The translations under genes were made by a program, and so were the position numbers. Positions 26,806 to 35,959 of a stretch of DNA of 64,000 nt are shown in pieces; position 1 is the stretch's first letter, and every line of letters starts with the position of its first letter. The notes under the pieces are model-generated. The model was not told where the DNA came from. It worked only from the letters and a program-made list of their open reading frames with translations, and did not search any database. Source of the DNA: Noviluteimonas lactosilytica (lineage in GTDB: Bacteria > Pseudomonadota > Gammaproteobacteria > Xanthomonadales > Xanthomonadaceae); assembly GCF_020866925.1 (NCBI RefSeq), contig NZ_JAJGAK010000001.1, positions 1,408,189 through 1,472,188 on the forward strand. Direction: 5' to 3'.

Positions 26806-27309
26806 TTACGGTTGCTTGTTGGTCTCCGCGTGCGCGGTGTACTCGTCCGACGTCACGAAGCCGTCGGCGTTGGCGTCGATCGAGGAGAAGCTCGAATCGA
26901 AGCCGGTATTCGCGGAAGCCTCGGTCGAACTCACGCGTCCGTCCTTGTCCGCGTCGAGCGATGAAAACGCGTCGTTCGACTTCGTCGGTGTTGCAGTTGC
27001 CGCGACGGCCGGCGCCGCACCGCTCGCCGATCCGCCGAACTCGGCGGCAGTCACCTGGCCGTCTTCATCGGTATCCAGCGCGTGGAACCGCACAGCGAAC
27101 GCGCTGTCCTTGTCCGCTTCGACCGCGCTGATGCGGCCGTCGCCGTCGGCATCGAGCCGCGCGAACGCAGGATCCTGCGCGACGGGCGGCACGGTCCCGC
27201 GCTCTTCCTGCGTAGGCGGTGCGGTCTGCGGTACCGAAGTCTGCGCGAAAGCAGGCAGTGCGATACCGGCGCCGAGCGCAATGCGCCAAACCAACTGCTG
27301 GGTCTTCAT
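26806..27309 (-). CDS. Secreted EF-hand protein (four Ca2+ loops)
   Basis: 167 residues. Signal peptide cleaved at AFA-Q. Four canonical loops: DADGDGRISAVE, DTDEDGQVTAAE, DADKDGRVSSTE and DANADGFVTSDE, in two pairs separated by an Ala/Thr linker. It is likely a periplasmic calcium-binding protein (calerythrin/calmodulin-like EF pairs). Stands alone on the minus strand; the partner or purpose is unknown. Confidence 0.88.
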   Translation of the reverse strand: MKTQQLVWRIALGAGIALPAFAQTSVPQTAPPTQEERGTVPPVAQDPAFARLDADGDGRISAVEADKDSAFAVRFHALDTDEDGQVTAAEFGGSASGAAPAVAATATPTKSNDAFSSLDADKDGRVSSTEASANTGFDSSFSSIDANADGFVTSDEYTAHAETNKQP

Positions 27310-27376
27310 GGGGCGCTCCTCGTCTGTGGTCCCGGCGCGGGAATAGCGCGCCGGGTGCGAAGACCGCATCAAGGCC

Positions 27377-27565
27377 TCAGGCGTCGTTTTCCGTCGTTGC
27401 GCGCACCGTGAGATCGCCGTCGGCATCGATGCCGACGTCGATCACGATGGGGCGGCAGCACACCTGGCAGTCCTCGATGTAGCGCTGCTCGCCCGCGGAG
27501 TCGTCGACGAACACGGTGATGGACTCACCGCAGTAGGGACACTGGATGTCGACACCCGGCAACAT
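27377..27565 (-). CDS. CPXCG-motif cysteine-rich protein
   Basis: 62 residues. CPYCGE at residues 9-14 and a second Cys cluster DCQVCCRPI form a small zinc ribbon; this is the CPXCG-motif family found across gammaproteobacteria. Function unknown. It follows the DUF1993 gene by 3 bp, so the two are co-transcribed. Confidence 0.88.
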   Translation of the reverse strand: MLPGVDIQCPYCGESITVFVDDSAGEQRYIEDCQVCCRPIVIDVGIDADGDLTVRATTENDA

Positions 27566-27568
27566 GGC

Positions 27569-28078
27569 TCAGCGTCCCGCGCCGCCGAGGAAATCGCGCT
27601 TGCCCAGCGGAACGCCGGCGTCGCGCAGGATCGCGTAGGCCGTCGTCACGTGGAAGAAGAAACTCGGCACCGCGAACGTGGTGACGTAGTTCTGCCCGTC
27701 GAAGTTGAGCTCGGCCGCGCGCGTCTTCACCTGCACCGGGCGCGTTTCGCTGCCTTCGAACTGCGCCGCGTCGAACGATTCGACATACGCGATGCAACGA
27801 TCGATGCGCGCGTACAACTGCGCGAACGTCGTCTCCTCGTCGGGGAACGGCATCGGCTCGGTTGCCGTCAGTCGCGCGCATGCGTTCTTCGCGTGGTCGG
27901 TGGCGATCTGCACCTGGCGCACGAGCGGGAACATGTCGGGGATCAGCCGGGTCTGCAGCAGCACGTCCGGCGCGATCTGCTTTTCTTCCGCGTAACGCTC
28001 GCCGGTTTCCAGCACGTGGCGCAGGTTGCGCAGCGCGCGCGCGAAGACGGGCACGGTGAAGGCATGCATCGGGGTCAT
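27569..28078 (-). CDS. DUF1993 family protein
   Basis: 169 residues. The pattern 'VFARALRNLRHVLETG', 'LIPDMFPLVRQVQIATDHAKN' and C-terminal 'PSFFFHVTTAYAILRDAGVPLGKRDFLG' is the DUF1993 (DinB-like four-helix bundle) signature. No activity is known for the family. Forms a two-gene unit with the CPXCG gene. A start at the second Met (28069) is also possible. Confidence 0.88.
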   Translation of the reverse strand: MTPMHAFTVPVFARALRNLRHVLETGERYAEEKQIAPDVLLQTRLIPDMFPLVRQVQIATDHAKNACARLTATEPMPFPDEETTFAQLYARIDRCIAYVESFDAAQFEGSETRPVQVKTRAAELNFDGQNYVTTFAVPSFFFHVTTAYAILRDAGVPLGKRDFLGGAGR

Positions 28079-28162
28079 CGGGGGCTCCAGCGGACCGTCG
28101 TGGTCCGGAGGTGGGTCAGGGTACGCCGATGCCGCGAAACCACCAGTCGGTATTGCCGGGCT

Positions 28163-31063
28163 TCACTGTCCCAGCCAATGGCCGAGCGGCGCGGGCCGCG
28201 CGAAGTGGTAGCCCTGGCCGTACGGGCAACCCATCAGTCGCAACACGTTCCACTGCGCGTCGTTCTCCACGCCTTCAGCCACGATCTCCGTACCGAGCGC
28301 ATGACCCAGCGCGAGGATCGCTTCGATGACCGCCGAACTGCGCGGAGCGATGCCGCTGGCGAACGGCGCGACGAAGCTCTGGTCGATCTTGATCATCTTC
28401 AACGGGTAGCGATGCACGTGGCCGAGCGACGAGTAGCCCGTGCCGAAATCGTCGAGCGCCGCTTCCACCCCGCGCTCGCGCAGGCGCTCGAGCATCGCCA
28501 CGACGTTCTCCGGATCGCCGAGCAGCGTGCCTTCGGTGACTTCCAGGCGCAGCGCGCGCGGATCGAAGCCGATTTCGTCGACGAGTTCGAGCAGGCGCTG
28601 GTCGAAATCGTTCTGCGAGAACAGGCGCGGCGACACGTTGAGCGTGAGGAACCGCTCCTCGCCCATCAATGCACGGCCGGACTCGAGCGCGAGCCGGAAC
28701 ATGCGCCAGTCGATCGGCCCGATCAGCCCGCTGTCCTCGGCGACCTTGAGGAACGCCGCCGGCGACAACACGCCACGTTCGGGATGTCGCCACCGCAGCA
28801 GCGCTTCGTAGCCGACCACGCCGGCGTCGTCGAGGCGCACGATCGGCTGGAACCACGGCTCGAACTCGTCGCGCACCAGCGCATCGCGCAGCGCCTGCTC
28901 GAGATCCAGCACGCCCATCGCGGTCTCGTGCATCGCATCGTCGAACATCACGAAGCGATTGCGTCCGTTGTCCTTCGCGCGATACAGCGCGACGTCGGCG
29001 TCGTGGAGGATGCGATCGACCGATTCGCAGCCGTTCCCGGCGATCGCGATGCCGATGCTGCACGAGAGCCGGATTTCGCGACCGGCGACATGCAGGGCAG
29101 GCTGCAACGCACGCAGCACGCGCTGCGCGACCTTGCTCGCGGTCTCGGGCTTCTGCACGTGTTCCAGCAGCATGACGAACTCGTCGCCGGCGATGCGCGC
29201 GACCACGTCGGGCTCGCGCACGCACGCGGCCAGGCGTTTGGCCACCTGTTGCAGGATCGCATCGCCCGCGCTGTGGCCGAGGCTGTCGTTGACCACCTTG
29301 AAGCGGTCGACGTCGATGTACAGCAATCCGAAACCGCAGGCCTCGTCGCGGCGCAGGCCGGCGAGCGCGCGCTCGACGCGGTCGCGCAGGTAGACGCGGT
29401 TCGGCAGGCCGGTCAGTGCATCGTGCATCACCTGGTGCTGCAGCTGCGCTTCGACCTGTTCGCGCACGACGATCTGGTCGCGCAGCTCGAGCGTGCGCGC
29501 TTCGACGCGGTGTTCGAGCTCGGCGTTCGCCTTGCGCAGCAGTTCCGCCGCGCGACGGCGCTGCAGCGAGCTTCCGATCTGGTAGGAGACGAAGGTGAGC
29601 AATTCGGCGTCGCGTTCGGTGAACGCGTCCTCGCGCTCGTAGCTCTGGACCGCGACGACGCCGATCGCGCCTTCGGTGCTGAGCAGCGGTGCGCCGAGCC
29701 ACACGCAGGTCGGCGTGCCCATGACGTCCGGATGCACTTCGCCCGATGCGACCATCTTCGCGACGGCCGAGCGCGGCATCAGCTGCGGACGCTGCGTGCG
29801 CAGGACGAGTTCGGTCAGACCGCGGCCGTAGGAGCGCGCCGCCCAGTCGTGTTCGTGTTCGTCGGCCGCATAGGGAAAGGAGACGGTCGCGCCGTCATCG
29901 GAGAGCAGCGCGATGTAGAAGTTCTTCGCGTCGATGAGTTCGCCGACGACCGCGTGCACGTGCCGATAGAAGTTGCCGCTGGTTTCGTCCAGGCTCGCCA
30001 GCGCGGCGAGGCGGTACAGCGCGGCCTGCAGGCGTTCGCCGCGTTCGCGTTCGGCGACTTCGCGGCGCAGCTCGCTGTTGGCGACCTGCAACTGCTGCGT
30101 CCGCTCGACGACATGGCGTTCGAGTTCGTGGCGCCCGCGCTTGCGTTCCAGCGCGGTGAGGATGTGCTCGGCGACGAACGCGAGCAGCGACATCTCGGCG
30201 GTCGTGTAGCACCGCTCGCCCGTGTAGCTCTGCACCACGACGACGCCATAGACCTCGCCGTCGCGCAGCATCGGCACGCCGAGCCAATCGCTGCTGTCCG
30301 CGCCGTGCAGGCGCAACGCGCCGGAGACCTGCTCGCGCAGCTCGTCGGTGTCGCCCATCAGCGGGCGCTTGTCGCGGGTGAGGTACCAGGTCAGGCCGCG
30401 CTCGATGCTCGCGAGCGGCAGCACCTGGTCCGGCGAGATCATCGTGTTGTCGACGACGTCGGAGAAGTAGAGGAACCGCAACGCATCGCGCTCGCGATCG
30501 TACAGCGCGATGTAGAAGTTCTCCGCGTACATCAGGTCGGCGACGATGCGGTGCAGACCGCGCAGCATGTCGGGCATCTCGAGGTCGGAGCCGGCCATGT
30601 CGGCGATGGCGTACAGCGAACGCTGCAGCTTCTCCGCTTGCTCCAGTCGCGCGACGCGTTCGCGCGCGCGGCGCAGGTCGAGCAGGTCGCCCAGGCGCGC
30701 GATCACCGCCGGATCCGGCGAGAGGCACGCATGCGGGGTGTTGAGCACGGCCACGGCGCCTTCGCCGTCGTCGTACAGCACGCGAGGGCTCGCGTCGTCG
30801 TTCTCGCCCGCGCGCACGCGGTTCACCGCGTCGATCGCGTCGGCGACGCACTTCGCGTCGGCGCAGGCGTCGGGGAAGGCTTCGATGTCGCGCGGCCAAT
30901 GCGTCGACCACAGCACGCACGCGCAATGCGTATCGAGGAGCGGGTCGTGTTCGAACCACGCCGCGACGACCTCGGCCGGCGTGCGCGCACGCATCAACGC
31001 CGCGGGCAGCGATTGCTGCGCCGCGGCATCGAGTGCCAGCGAGCGGCCAAACTGAACGGTCAC
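28163..31063 (-). CDS. GAF-GAF-GGDEF-EAL cyclic-di-GMP protein
   Basis: 966 residues, no signal peptide or TM. Order: a divergent N-terminal sensor region, a GAF domain (about residues 150-310), coiled linker, second GAF (about 350-500), GGDEF domain with AGDEF active-site variant, and EAL domain with EALLRW, NVSPR, EVTEG, DDFGTG, KIDQSFV and QGYHF. All catalytic EAL residues are visible, so phosphodiesterase activity is likely; AGDEF can still support cyclase activity. It therefore turns soluble signals into changed c-di-GMP levels. It is a single gene. A link to the fimbrial locus 9 kb away is possible but not shown. Confidence 0.92.
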   Translation of the reverse strand: MTVQFGRSLALDAAAQQSLPAALMRARTPAEVVAAWFEHDPLLDTHCACVLWSTHWPRDIEAFPDACADAKCVADAIDAVNRVRAGENDDASPRVLYDDGEGAVAVLNTPHACLSPDPAVIARLGDLLDLRRARERVARLEQAEKLQRSLYAIADMAGSDLEMPDMLRGLHRIVADLMYAENFYIALYDRERDALRFLYFSDVVDNTMISPDQVLPLASIERGLTWYLTRDKRPLMGDTDELREQVSGALRLHGADSSDWLGVPMLRDGEVYGVVVVQSYTGERCYTTAEMSLLAFVAEHILTALERKRGRHELERHVVERTQQLQVANSELRREVAERERGERLQAALYRLAALASLDETSGNFYRHVHAVVGELIDAKNFYIALLSDDGATVSFPYAADEHEHDWAARSYGRGLTELVLRTQRPQLMPRSAVAKMVASGEVHPDVMGTPTCVWLGAPLLSTEGAIGVVAVQSYEREDAFTERDAELLTFVSYQIGSSLQRRRAAELLRKANAELEHRVEARTLELRDQIVVREQVEAQLQHQVMHDALTGLPNRVYLRDRVERALAGLRRDEACGFGLLYIDVDRFKVVNDSLGHSAGDAILQQVAKRLAACVREPDVVARIAGDEFVMLLEHVQKPETASKVAQRVLRALQPALHVAGREIRLSCSIGIAIAGNGCESVDRILHDADVALYRAKDNGRNRFVMFDDAMHETAMGVLDLEQALRDALVRDEFEPWFQPIVRLDDAGVVGYEALLRWRHPERGVLSPAAFLKVAEDSGLIGPIDWRMFRLALESGRALMGEERFLTLNVSPRLFSQNDFDQRLLELVDEIGFDPRALRLEVTEGTLLGDPENVVAMLERLRERGVEAALDDFGTGYSSLGHVHRYPLKMIKIDQSFVAPFASGIAPRSSAVIEAILALGHALGTEIVAEGVENDAQWNVLRLMGCPYGQGYHFARPAPLGHWLGQ

Positions 31064-31252
31064 CGAATCCCCCTCCCCTCAGCGCACATAGCCTAGAGAC
31101 GGCCCGGGCTGCGATTCTGTGAGCTACGTCACCAAGCAGATGCAACGCATATCGCATCGGATGAACCCTTCAGGGGGTTCGGGGGGTATTTCGTTCACGC
31201 CCCTTGCACCTTCCGCAATGGAGCGTGCCGATCGAAGCCAAGGGGAGCTTTG

Positions 31253-31576
31253 ATGCACGAGCCAATGAAGGCCACGCTGCCGCCCGATCTCGGGTCGGTC
31301 CTGGAAGCCGAACTCGACGCACTCGATCGCGAGATGCCGCGCATGCAGGCCACTGCGGGCAACGTCTTTGCGCTTGCCACCGCGTGGGCCGAACGCCACG
31401 CGGCCATCCTCGCGCGCACGCCGCCTTCGATGCGTGTCTCGATGGAAGCACGGCTTCAACGCATCGGTATCCGTTGGGGCGTGGTGCATGGCGCGCGCAT
31501 GACGACGCAGTTTCCTGCACTCGGCTTGCCGCCGAAGCGCATCGTGCTGTCGAGCGATGCATCGCCCAGCGATTGA
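31253..31576 (+). CDS. Small helical protein, function unknown
   Basis: 107 residues; ATG at 31253 has AGGGGAG 5 nt upstream. It is helical (LEAELDALDREMPRMQATAGNVFALATAWAERHAAIL) with a Pro-rich end. No signal or TM. No family recognised. Confidence 0.6.
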   Translation: MHEPMKATLPPDLGSVLEAELDALDREMPRMQATAGNVFALATAWAERHAAILARTPPSMRVSMEARLQRIGIRWGVVHGARMTTQFPALGLPPKRIVLSSDASPSD

Positions 31577-31690
31577 TTCACGCGCCTGAACTTCGTTAGC
31601 GGCGCTTTCACCGGCCGCACGAGTTGCGATAACGCGTTGCTGCGTAACTTCGTGCAACGGCCATGTCGGCCGCACGGAGAGAGAGACAGC

Positions 31691-32128
31691 ATGGCCAACC
31701 AACAGAACCAGGACCAGAACCGCCAGCAGAACACGCAGGGAAGCCAGCAGGGTTCGCAGCAGAATGTTTCCCAAGGTTCGCAACAGCAGGGTTCGCAACA
31801 ACAGTACTGGCGCCAGCAGTTCCAGAGCGAGCCGTACTACCAGCAGGGCCGCCAGTTCGAGGATTACCAGCAGGCCTACCAGACCGGTGAACAGGGCCGT
31901 CAACAGTACGGCAGCGGCGGGCAGAGCTTCAGCCAGGCCGAATCGAACCTGCGCGGCGATTACGAGAACGCCACGCGCAGCAACAGCAACGCGTTGAAGT
32001 GGCAGGAAGGCGCAGGCCAGGCGTGTCAGGCTGCGTGGGATCGCGCGGGCTCGCAGGGTCAGTCGCAGGATCGCGACATGCAGCAGCAAGGCAAGATCCA
32101 CGGCGAATCCACCGGTCGCACGAGCTGA
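31691..32128 (+). CDS. Gln/Ser-rich low-complexity protein
   Basis: 145 residues. About a third Gln: repeated SQQ/GSQQ blocks in the first 50 residues, then YWRQQFQSEPYYQQGRQFEDYQQAYQTG and a moderately ordered end (ENATRSNSNALKWQEGAGQACQAAWDRAG). No signal peptide. Proteins of this kind are usually stress- or stationary-phase-induced in this family, but I cannot name it. The next small hydrophilic gene begins 4 bp later, so they form an operon. Confidence 0.65.
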   Translation: MANQQNQDQNRQQNTQGSQQGSQQNVSQGSQQQGSQQQYWRQQFQSEPYYQQGRQFEDYQQAYQTGEQGRQQYGSGGQSFSQAESNLRGDYENATRSNSNALKWQEGAGQACQAAWDRAGSQGQSQDRDMQQQGKIHGESTGRTS

Positions 32129-32132
32129 CGCC

Positions 32133-32342
32133 ATGGGCACCAACGACCACGCACGCGAACGCGTGAAGCACGATCGCACGTCGCCCCCTTCGGGCCGCGA
32201 CAGCAGTGCCGATCACGAGCATTCGCTGCAAGCCGGCAAGGACGGTGCGACCCAGCGCAAGTCGACGCACGAGAAAGAAGCAAAGACGCGCGACGAAGGC
32301 CGCGACGACCGCCGCAGCGGCAGCGACAGCAATCGCCACTGA
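32133..32342 (+). CDS. Small highly hydrophilic protein
   Basis: 69 residues, nearly all charged or polar (Lys, Arg, Asp, His, Ser), without hydrophobic core; probably disordered. It directly follows the Gln-rich gene. No family recognised. The composition recalls general-stress hydrophilins (inference). Confidence 0.55.
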   Translation: MGTNDHARERVKHDRTSPPSGRDSSADHEHSLQAGKDGATQRKSTHEKEAKTRDEGRDDRRSGSDSNRH

Positions 32343-32389
32343 TTCGTGGCGGACAGGACCGACCGCCGGCAAGTCCGGCGGTCGGCGCA

Positions 32390-34729
32390 TCACGCCCTGC
32401 GTTTCATCCGCAGCAGCGAATCCACGAGCGACAACAGTGGGATCGGATCCACCGGTTTCACCAGGTGCGCGTCGAAGCCCGCTTCGGCGCTGCGCTTTCG
32501 ATCTTCGACCTGGCCCCATCCGGTGATCGCGACGACCACCAGCGCGTCGCCGCTCTCGTTCGCGCGCAGCCGGCGGCACACCTCGTAGCCGTCGACGCCC
32601 GGCATGCCGAGGTCGAGTAGTACCGCGTCCGGCGCGAACGCCACCTGCCATGTCAGCGCAGACGCCGCGTCGTAGGCGGTGCGCACCGTGTGCCCCTGCA
32701 TGCGCATGAACAACGCGAGCGAATCGGTGTGCTCGCGATTGTCGTCGACCAGCAGCAGGCGCAGGCGCGTGCCGGGCGCCATCGGTTCGTCCGCGCGCGG
32801 CGGCATCGGGACGACGTCTTCCTGCCCGATCTTCAATCGCACTTCGAACTCGCTGCCCTGCCCGAGGCCCGCACTGCGTGCGATCACCACGCCGCCATGC
32901 ATCTCGACGAGGCTGCGCACCAGCGTCAGGCCGATGCCCAATCCGCCGCCCGCGCGTCCCAGCGAGTGCTCGGCCTGGTGGAACAGGTCGAACACACGTT
33001 CGATCTGGTCGGTCGCCATGCCCAGTCCGTTGTCCTGCACGAGCATCACGACTTCCTCGCCTTCGCGACGCGCGCTCAGCGCGATGCGCCCGCCCGGTTC
33101 GGTGTACTTCGCCGCGTTGTTGAGCAGGTTCGACAACACCTGCGCGAGGCGCACGGGATCGGCCTGCAGCAACAACGGTTCGGCCGGCAGCGACACGACG
33201 AGCGCATGGTGGGCCGCGTCGAGCAGTGGCCGGCTCGTTTCGATCGCGCGCTCCACGACGTCGGCGAGCGCGACCGACTGGATGTGCAGCGGCACCATGC
33301 CGCGCGTGATGCGCGAGACTTCCAGCAGGTCGTCCACCAGGCGCACGAGTTGGCCGACCTGCCGGTCCATCACCGCATGCAGGCGTTCGGTGTCGACCTG
33401 CGCACCCGCTTCGCCGCTGTCGACGAGGTGCAGGATGTGCAGGCAGTTGCGCAACGGCGCGAGCGGGTTGCGCAGTTCGTGCGCGAGCGTGGCGAGGAAC
33501 TCGTCCTTGCGCCGGTCCATCTCGCGCAAGGCGGTCTCGGCGACCTTGAGGTCGTGGATGTCGGTCGTCGAACCGTACCAGCCGATGAGATGGCCTTCCG
33601 CATCGTGCGCGGGATTGGCACGCACGATGAACCATCGGTACTCGCCGTCGTGGCGACGCAGGCGCAGTTCGGTTTCGAAGCGATCGCCCTGCAACGCCTC
33701 GCGCCACGCTTCGGCGGTGGGCTCGCGATCGTCGGGATGGATCGCGCGGTTACGTTGGTCGCGGCTCACCGCCTCGGATTGCCCCGTGTATTCGGTCCAG
33801 CGTTCGCTCAGCCAGGTCGTGTCGCCGTTGGCGGTGGCGCTCCACAACATCGACGGCGTCGCGTTGGCCAGGCAACGGAAGCGTTCCTCGCTGTCGCGCA
33901 ATGCCTGCTCGGTGCGCAGGCGCGCCGACACATCTTCGAACAATACCGCGACGCGGCGACTGCCCGGCGTGCCGAACGGGAACGCATGCACCTCGTACCA
34001 TCGCCCGAGCGCCGCAGCCGGCAGCAAGGTTTGCGCGGGCTGGTGCGTGCGCACGATGTCGCCATAGAAACGGTACCAGTGCGATTCGTGCGAAGGCGCG
34101 AGTTCGCGCATGGACTTTCCAACCACGTCGACCAGGCCCGTGTAGCGTTCGAACGCGTGGTTGGTTTCGAGGAACAGATAGTCGACGGGCTCTCCACCCT
34201 CGAAGATGACTTCGATCACGCAGAAGCCCTGGTCGATCGCTTCGAACAGGACGCGGTAGCCGTCGTCGGCGACCCTGTCGGAAGGCGCGACGTTGTCGTC
34301 GTTCGCGGGCAACGCGGGGACTTCCCCTTCGTCGAGCGCGAACAGCGTGACCGTGTAGGCGCGCAGGATCCCGGTGAAATCGCGCACGTCGTTGAACCGG
34401 CACAGCACTGCGGGCGCACCGCCCTTCGGTTGCGGGAAGCGCACCGCGATCACCATCGACGACCGCCCACCGTGCACGACCTGCAACGCATCGCGCACCT
34501 GCTGGCGTTGCGACAGCGCCACCAGCGTCGTGAAGTCGACACCACGCAACACATCGATCCCGCGCCCCAGCAGGCGCACCGCTGCCGCATTGATGTCGAT
34601 CACGTGCCCGCCCGCATCGATGCGCACCAACCCGACATCGGCGCGATCGGCGATCTCGAGCCAGCGCGAAGACTGCGGCTGCGGCGCGGGGTCTTCGTGC
34701 GCTGGCGGCGAGGCCGGTTCGTCGATCAT
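32390..34729 (-). CDS. Hybrid histidine kinase, PAS-PAS-PAS-HisKA-HATPase-REC
   Basis: 779 residues, no TM. PAS-like regions at about residues 20-130, 155-270 and 280-395; HisKA with H417 (LAHELRNPLAPL); HATPase with NLLNNAAKY, VQDNGLGM and GGLGIGL; receiver domain from about residue 655 with VDDN and phospho-acceptor D706 (LLDLGMPG). It is a soluble sensor kinase with a C-terminal receiver but no Hpt or output domain, so a separate regulator or Hpt is needed. Its ATG overlaps the stop of the thioredoxin gene (ATGA), suggesting a redox input or simply shared expression. Confidence 0.92.
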   Translation of the reverse strand: MIDEPASPPAHEDPAPQPQSSRWLEIADRADVGLVRIDAGGHVIDINAAAVRLLGRGIDVLRGVDFTTLVALSQRQQVRDALQVVHGGRSSMVIAVRFPQPKGGAPAVLCRFNDVRDFTGILRAYTVTLFALDEGEVPALPANDDNVAPSDRVADDGYRVLFEAIDQGFCVIEVIFEGGEPVDYLFLETNHAFERYTGLVDVVGKSMRELAPSHESHWYRFYGDIVRTHQPAQTLLPAAALGRWYEVHAFPFGTPGSRRVAVLFEDVSARLRTEQALRDSEERFRCLANATPSMLWSATANGDTTWLSERWTEYTGQSEAVSRDQRNRAIHPDDREPTAEAWREALQGDRFETELRLRRHDGEYRWFIVRANPAHDAEGHLIGWYGSTTDIHDLKVAETALREMDRRKDEFLATLAHELRNPLAPLRNCLHILHLVDSGEAGAQVDTERLHAVMDRQVGQLVRLVDDLLEVSRITRGMVPLHIQSVALADVVERAIETSRPLLDAAHHALVVSLPAEPLLLQADPVRLAQVLSNLLNNAAKYTEPGGRIALSARREGEEVVMLVQDNGLGMATDQIERVFDLFHQAEHSLGRAGGGLGIGLTLVRSLVEMHGGVVIARSAGLGQGSEFEVRLKIGQEDVVPMPPRADEPMAPGTRLRLLLVDDNREHTDSLALFMRMQGHTVRTAYDAASALTWQVAFAPDAVLLDLGMPGVDGYEVCRRLRANESGDALVVVAITGWGQVEDRKRSAEAGFDAHLVKPVDPIPLLSLVDSLLRMKRRA

Positions 34730-35061
34730 GGCCGTGCGCGGGGATCGATTTCGTCGAGCGCTTCGCCGATCTCGCCCATCGTGGAAGGCCGCACGAGGCG
34801 GGCGACTTCCTCGCCGTCGCGCAGGAACACCAGCGTCGGCCACAGCTTCACGCGGAACGAACGTCCAAGCGGCTTGCCGCGGCCGTCTTCGATCTTGAGG
34901 TGATGCACATCGGGGTGTTGCGCGAGCGCCGCTTCGATCGCGCCTTGGGCGCCGATGCAGAAGCCGCACCACGGCGCGCCGAATTCGATCACCGCAGGGC
35001 CCGGCCGCGCATCGACGGCCGCGCGTTCAGGCTCTTGCGATTCGTAGAGGCGCGAGTACAT
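34726..35061 (-). CDS. Thioredoxin-family protein
   Basis: 111 residues with thioredoxin fold: FGAPWCGFC with C32 and C35, and the conserved cis-Pro in LWPTLVF. The active-site CGFC differs from the CGPC of thioredoxin 1. Cytosolic (no signal peptide). It overlaps the hybrid kinase by 4 bp. A thiol reductase or disulfide-sensing role is expected. Confidence 0.9.
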   Translation of the reverse strand: MYSRLYESQEPERAAVDARPGPAVIEFGAPWCGFCIGAQGAIEAALAQHPDVHHLKIEDGRGKPLGRSFRVKLWPTLVFLRDGEEVARLVRPSTMGEIGEALDEIDPRARP

Positions 35062-35130
35062 CGAGCTTCCATGCGGATGGATCGCCGCGCAGGTTAGTGC
35101 GACGCCGGTGATCGACGCGTGGGCGCGAGC

Positions 35131-35901
35131 TCAGCCTTTTCCGCTGCGTTTAGGTTGCAGTGCGGCGCGATAACTCGCGTAGAGCGTCTGCACCTTGTCG
35201 ACGTAGTCCTCGGTCTCGGCATACGGCGGTACGCCGCCGTAGCGATCGACCGCACCGGTGCCTGCGTTGTAAGCCGCCGCGACGAGGACGAGATCGCCCT
35301 TGTAGCGTCGCATCAGGTCGCGGATGTGGCGCGCGGCGCCGTCGATGCATTGCGCCGACTGATACGGGTCGGCCACGCCGTACGCACGCGCGAGCGCCGG
35401 CATCAGCTGCATCACGCCCTGTGCACCCTTCGGCGACAGCGCGCGCGGATTGAAGTCGCTCTCGGCATGCGCGATCGCACGCAGCCAGGCGTCTTCGACG
35501 CCGGTCTTCTTCGCCGCCGCGCGGAACTGCACGGCGAACACGTCCAGCCGCGGCGCGCCGAGTTCGCCCAGGCCTTCGTGCGCCCACGAATCGCGCGGCG
35601 CGCGCACCTTCACGGGCTCGGCGACTTCCTTCCAGCCTTTGATGTTGCGCGTGCTGTAGACCTGCTTGCCGTCGATGCGCGTGGTGTAGAGATTGCCGCG
35701 CACCGGCCCCTGGTCGCCCCAGAAATTCTTCACCTTCGCCTTGCGGTCGTTGACGCGCTTGGGCTTGCACTTCGAACCGGGTTCGGGCGCGGTCGACAGG
35801 CTCAGGCGATTGTCGCGCAGGCATTCGTACACGGTGCGCGCCTGCGCACCCGCGAGCGGAAGCAGGCACAGGAGACCGGCGATGGCGAGGCGCGCGAACA
35901 T
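35131..35901 (-). CDS. Lytic transglycosylase (SLT fold), copy 1
   Basis: 256 residues. Signal peptide (AGAQA-R), an N-terminal DUF4124-like segment (TVYECLRDN...STAPEPGSKC) and an SLT domain with catalytic E147 (AHAESDFNP), KGAQGVMQLMP and AAAYNAG. It cleaves peptidoglycan glycans to 1,6-anhydro products. A paralogue lies directly upstream (58 bp), so the pair is a tandem duplication. Confidence 0.92.
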   Translation of the reverse strand: MFARLAIAGLLCLLPLAGAQARTVYECLRDNRLSLSTAPEPGSKCKPKRVNDRKAKVKNFWGDQGPVRGNLYTTRIDGKQVYSTRNIKGWKEVAEPVKVRAPRDSWAHEGLGELGAPRLDVFAVQFRAAAKKTGVEDAWLRAIAHAESDFNPRALSPKGAQGVMQLMPALARAYGVADPYQSAQCIDGAARHIRDLMRRYKGDLVLVAAAYNAGTGAVDRYGGVPPYAETEDYVDKVQTLYASYRAALQPKRSGKG

Positions 35902-35959
35902 CGGTCGCCATGAAACGCGCGTACTGTTCAGCGTCGCGTGAAGGCCGTGCGAAGCCCGG

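Noticed and set aside
27650-31096. Very long plus-strand open frame opposite the GGDEF-EAL gene
   Set aside because: It is rich in His/Arg/Glu/Val with no domain and mirrors the minus-strand coding sequence; a typical antisense shadow in high-GC DNA.
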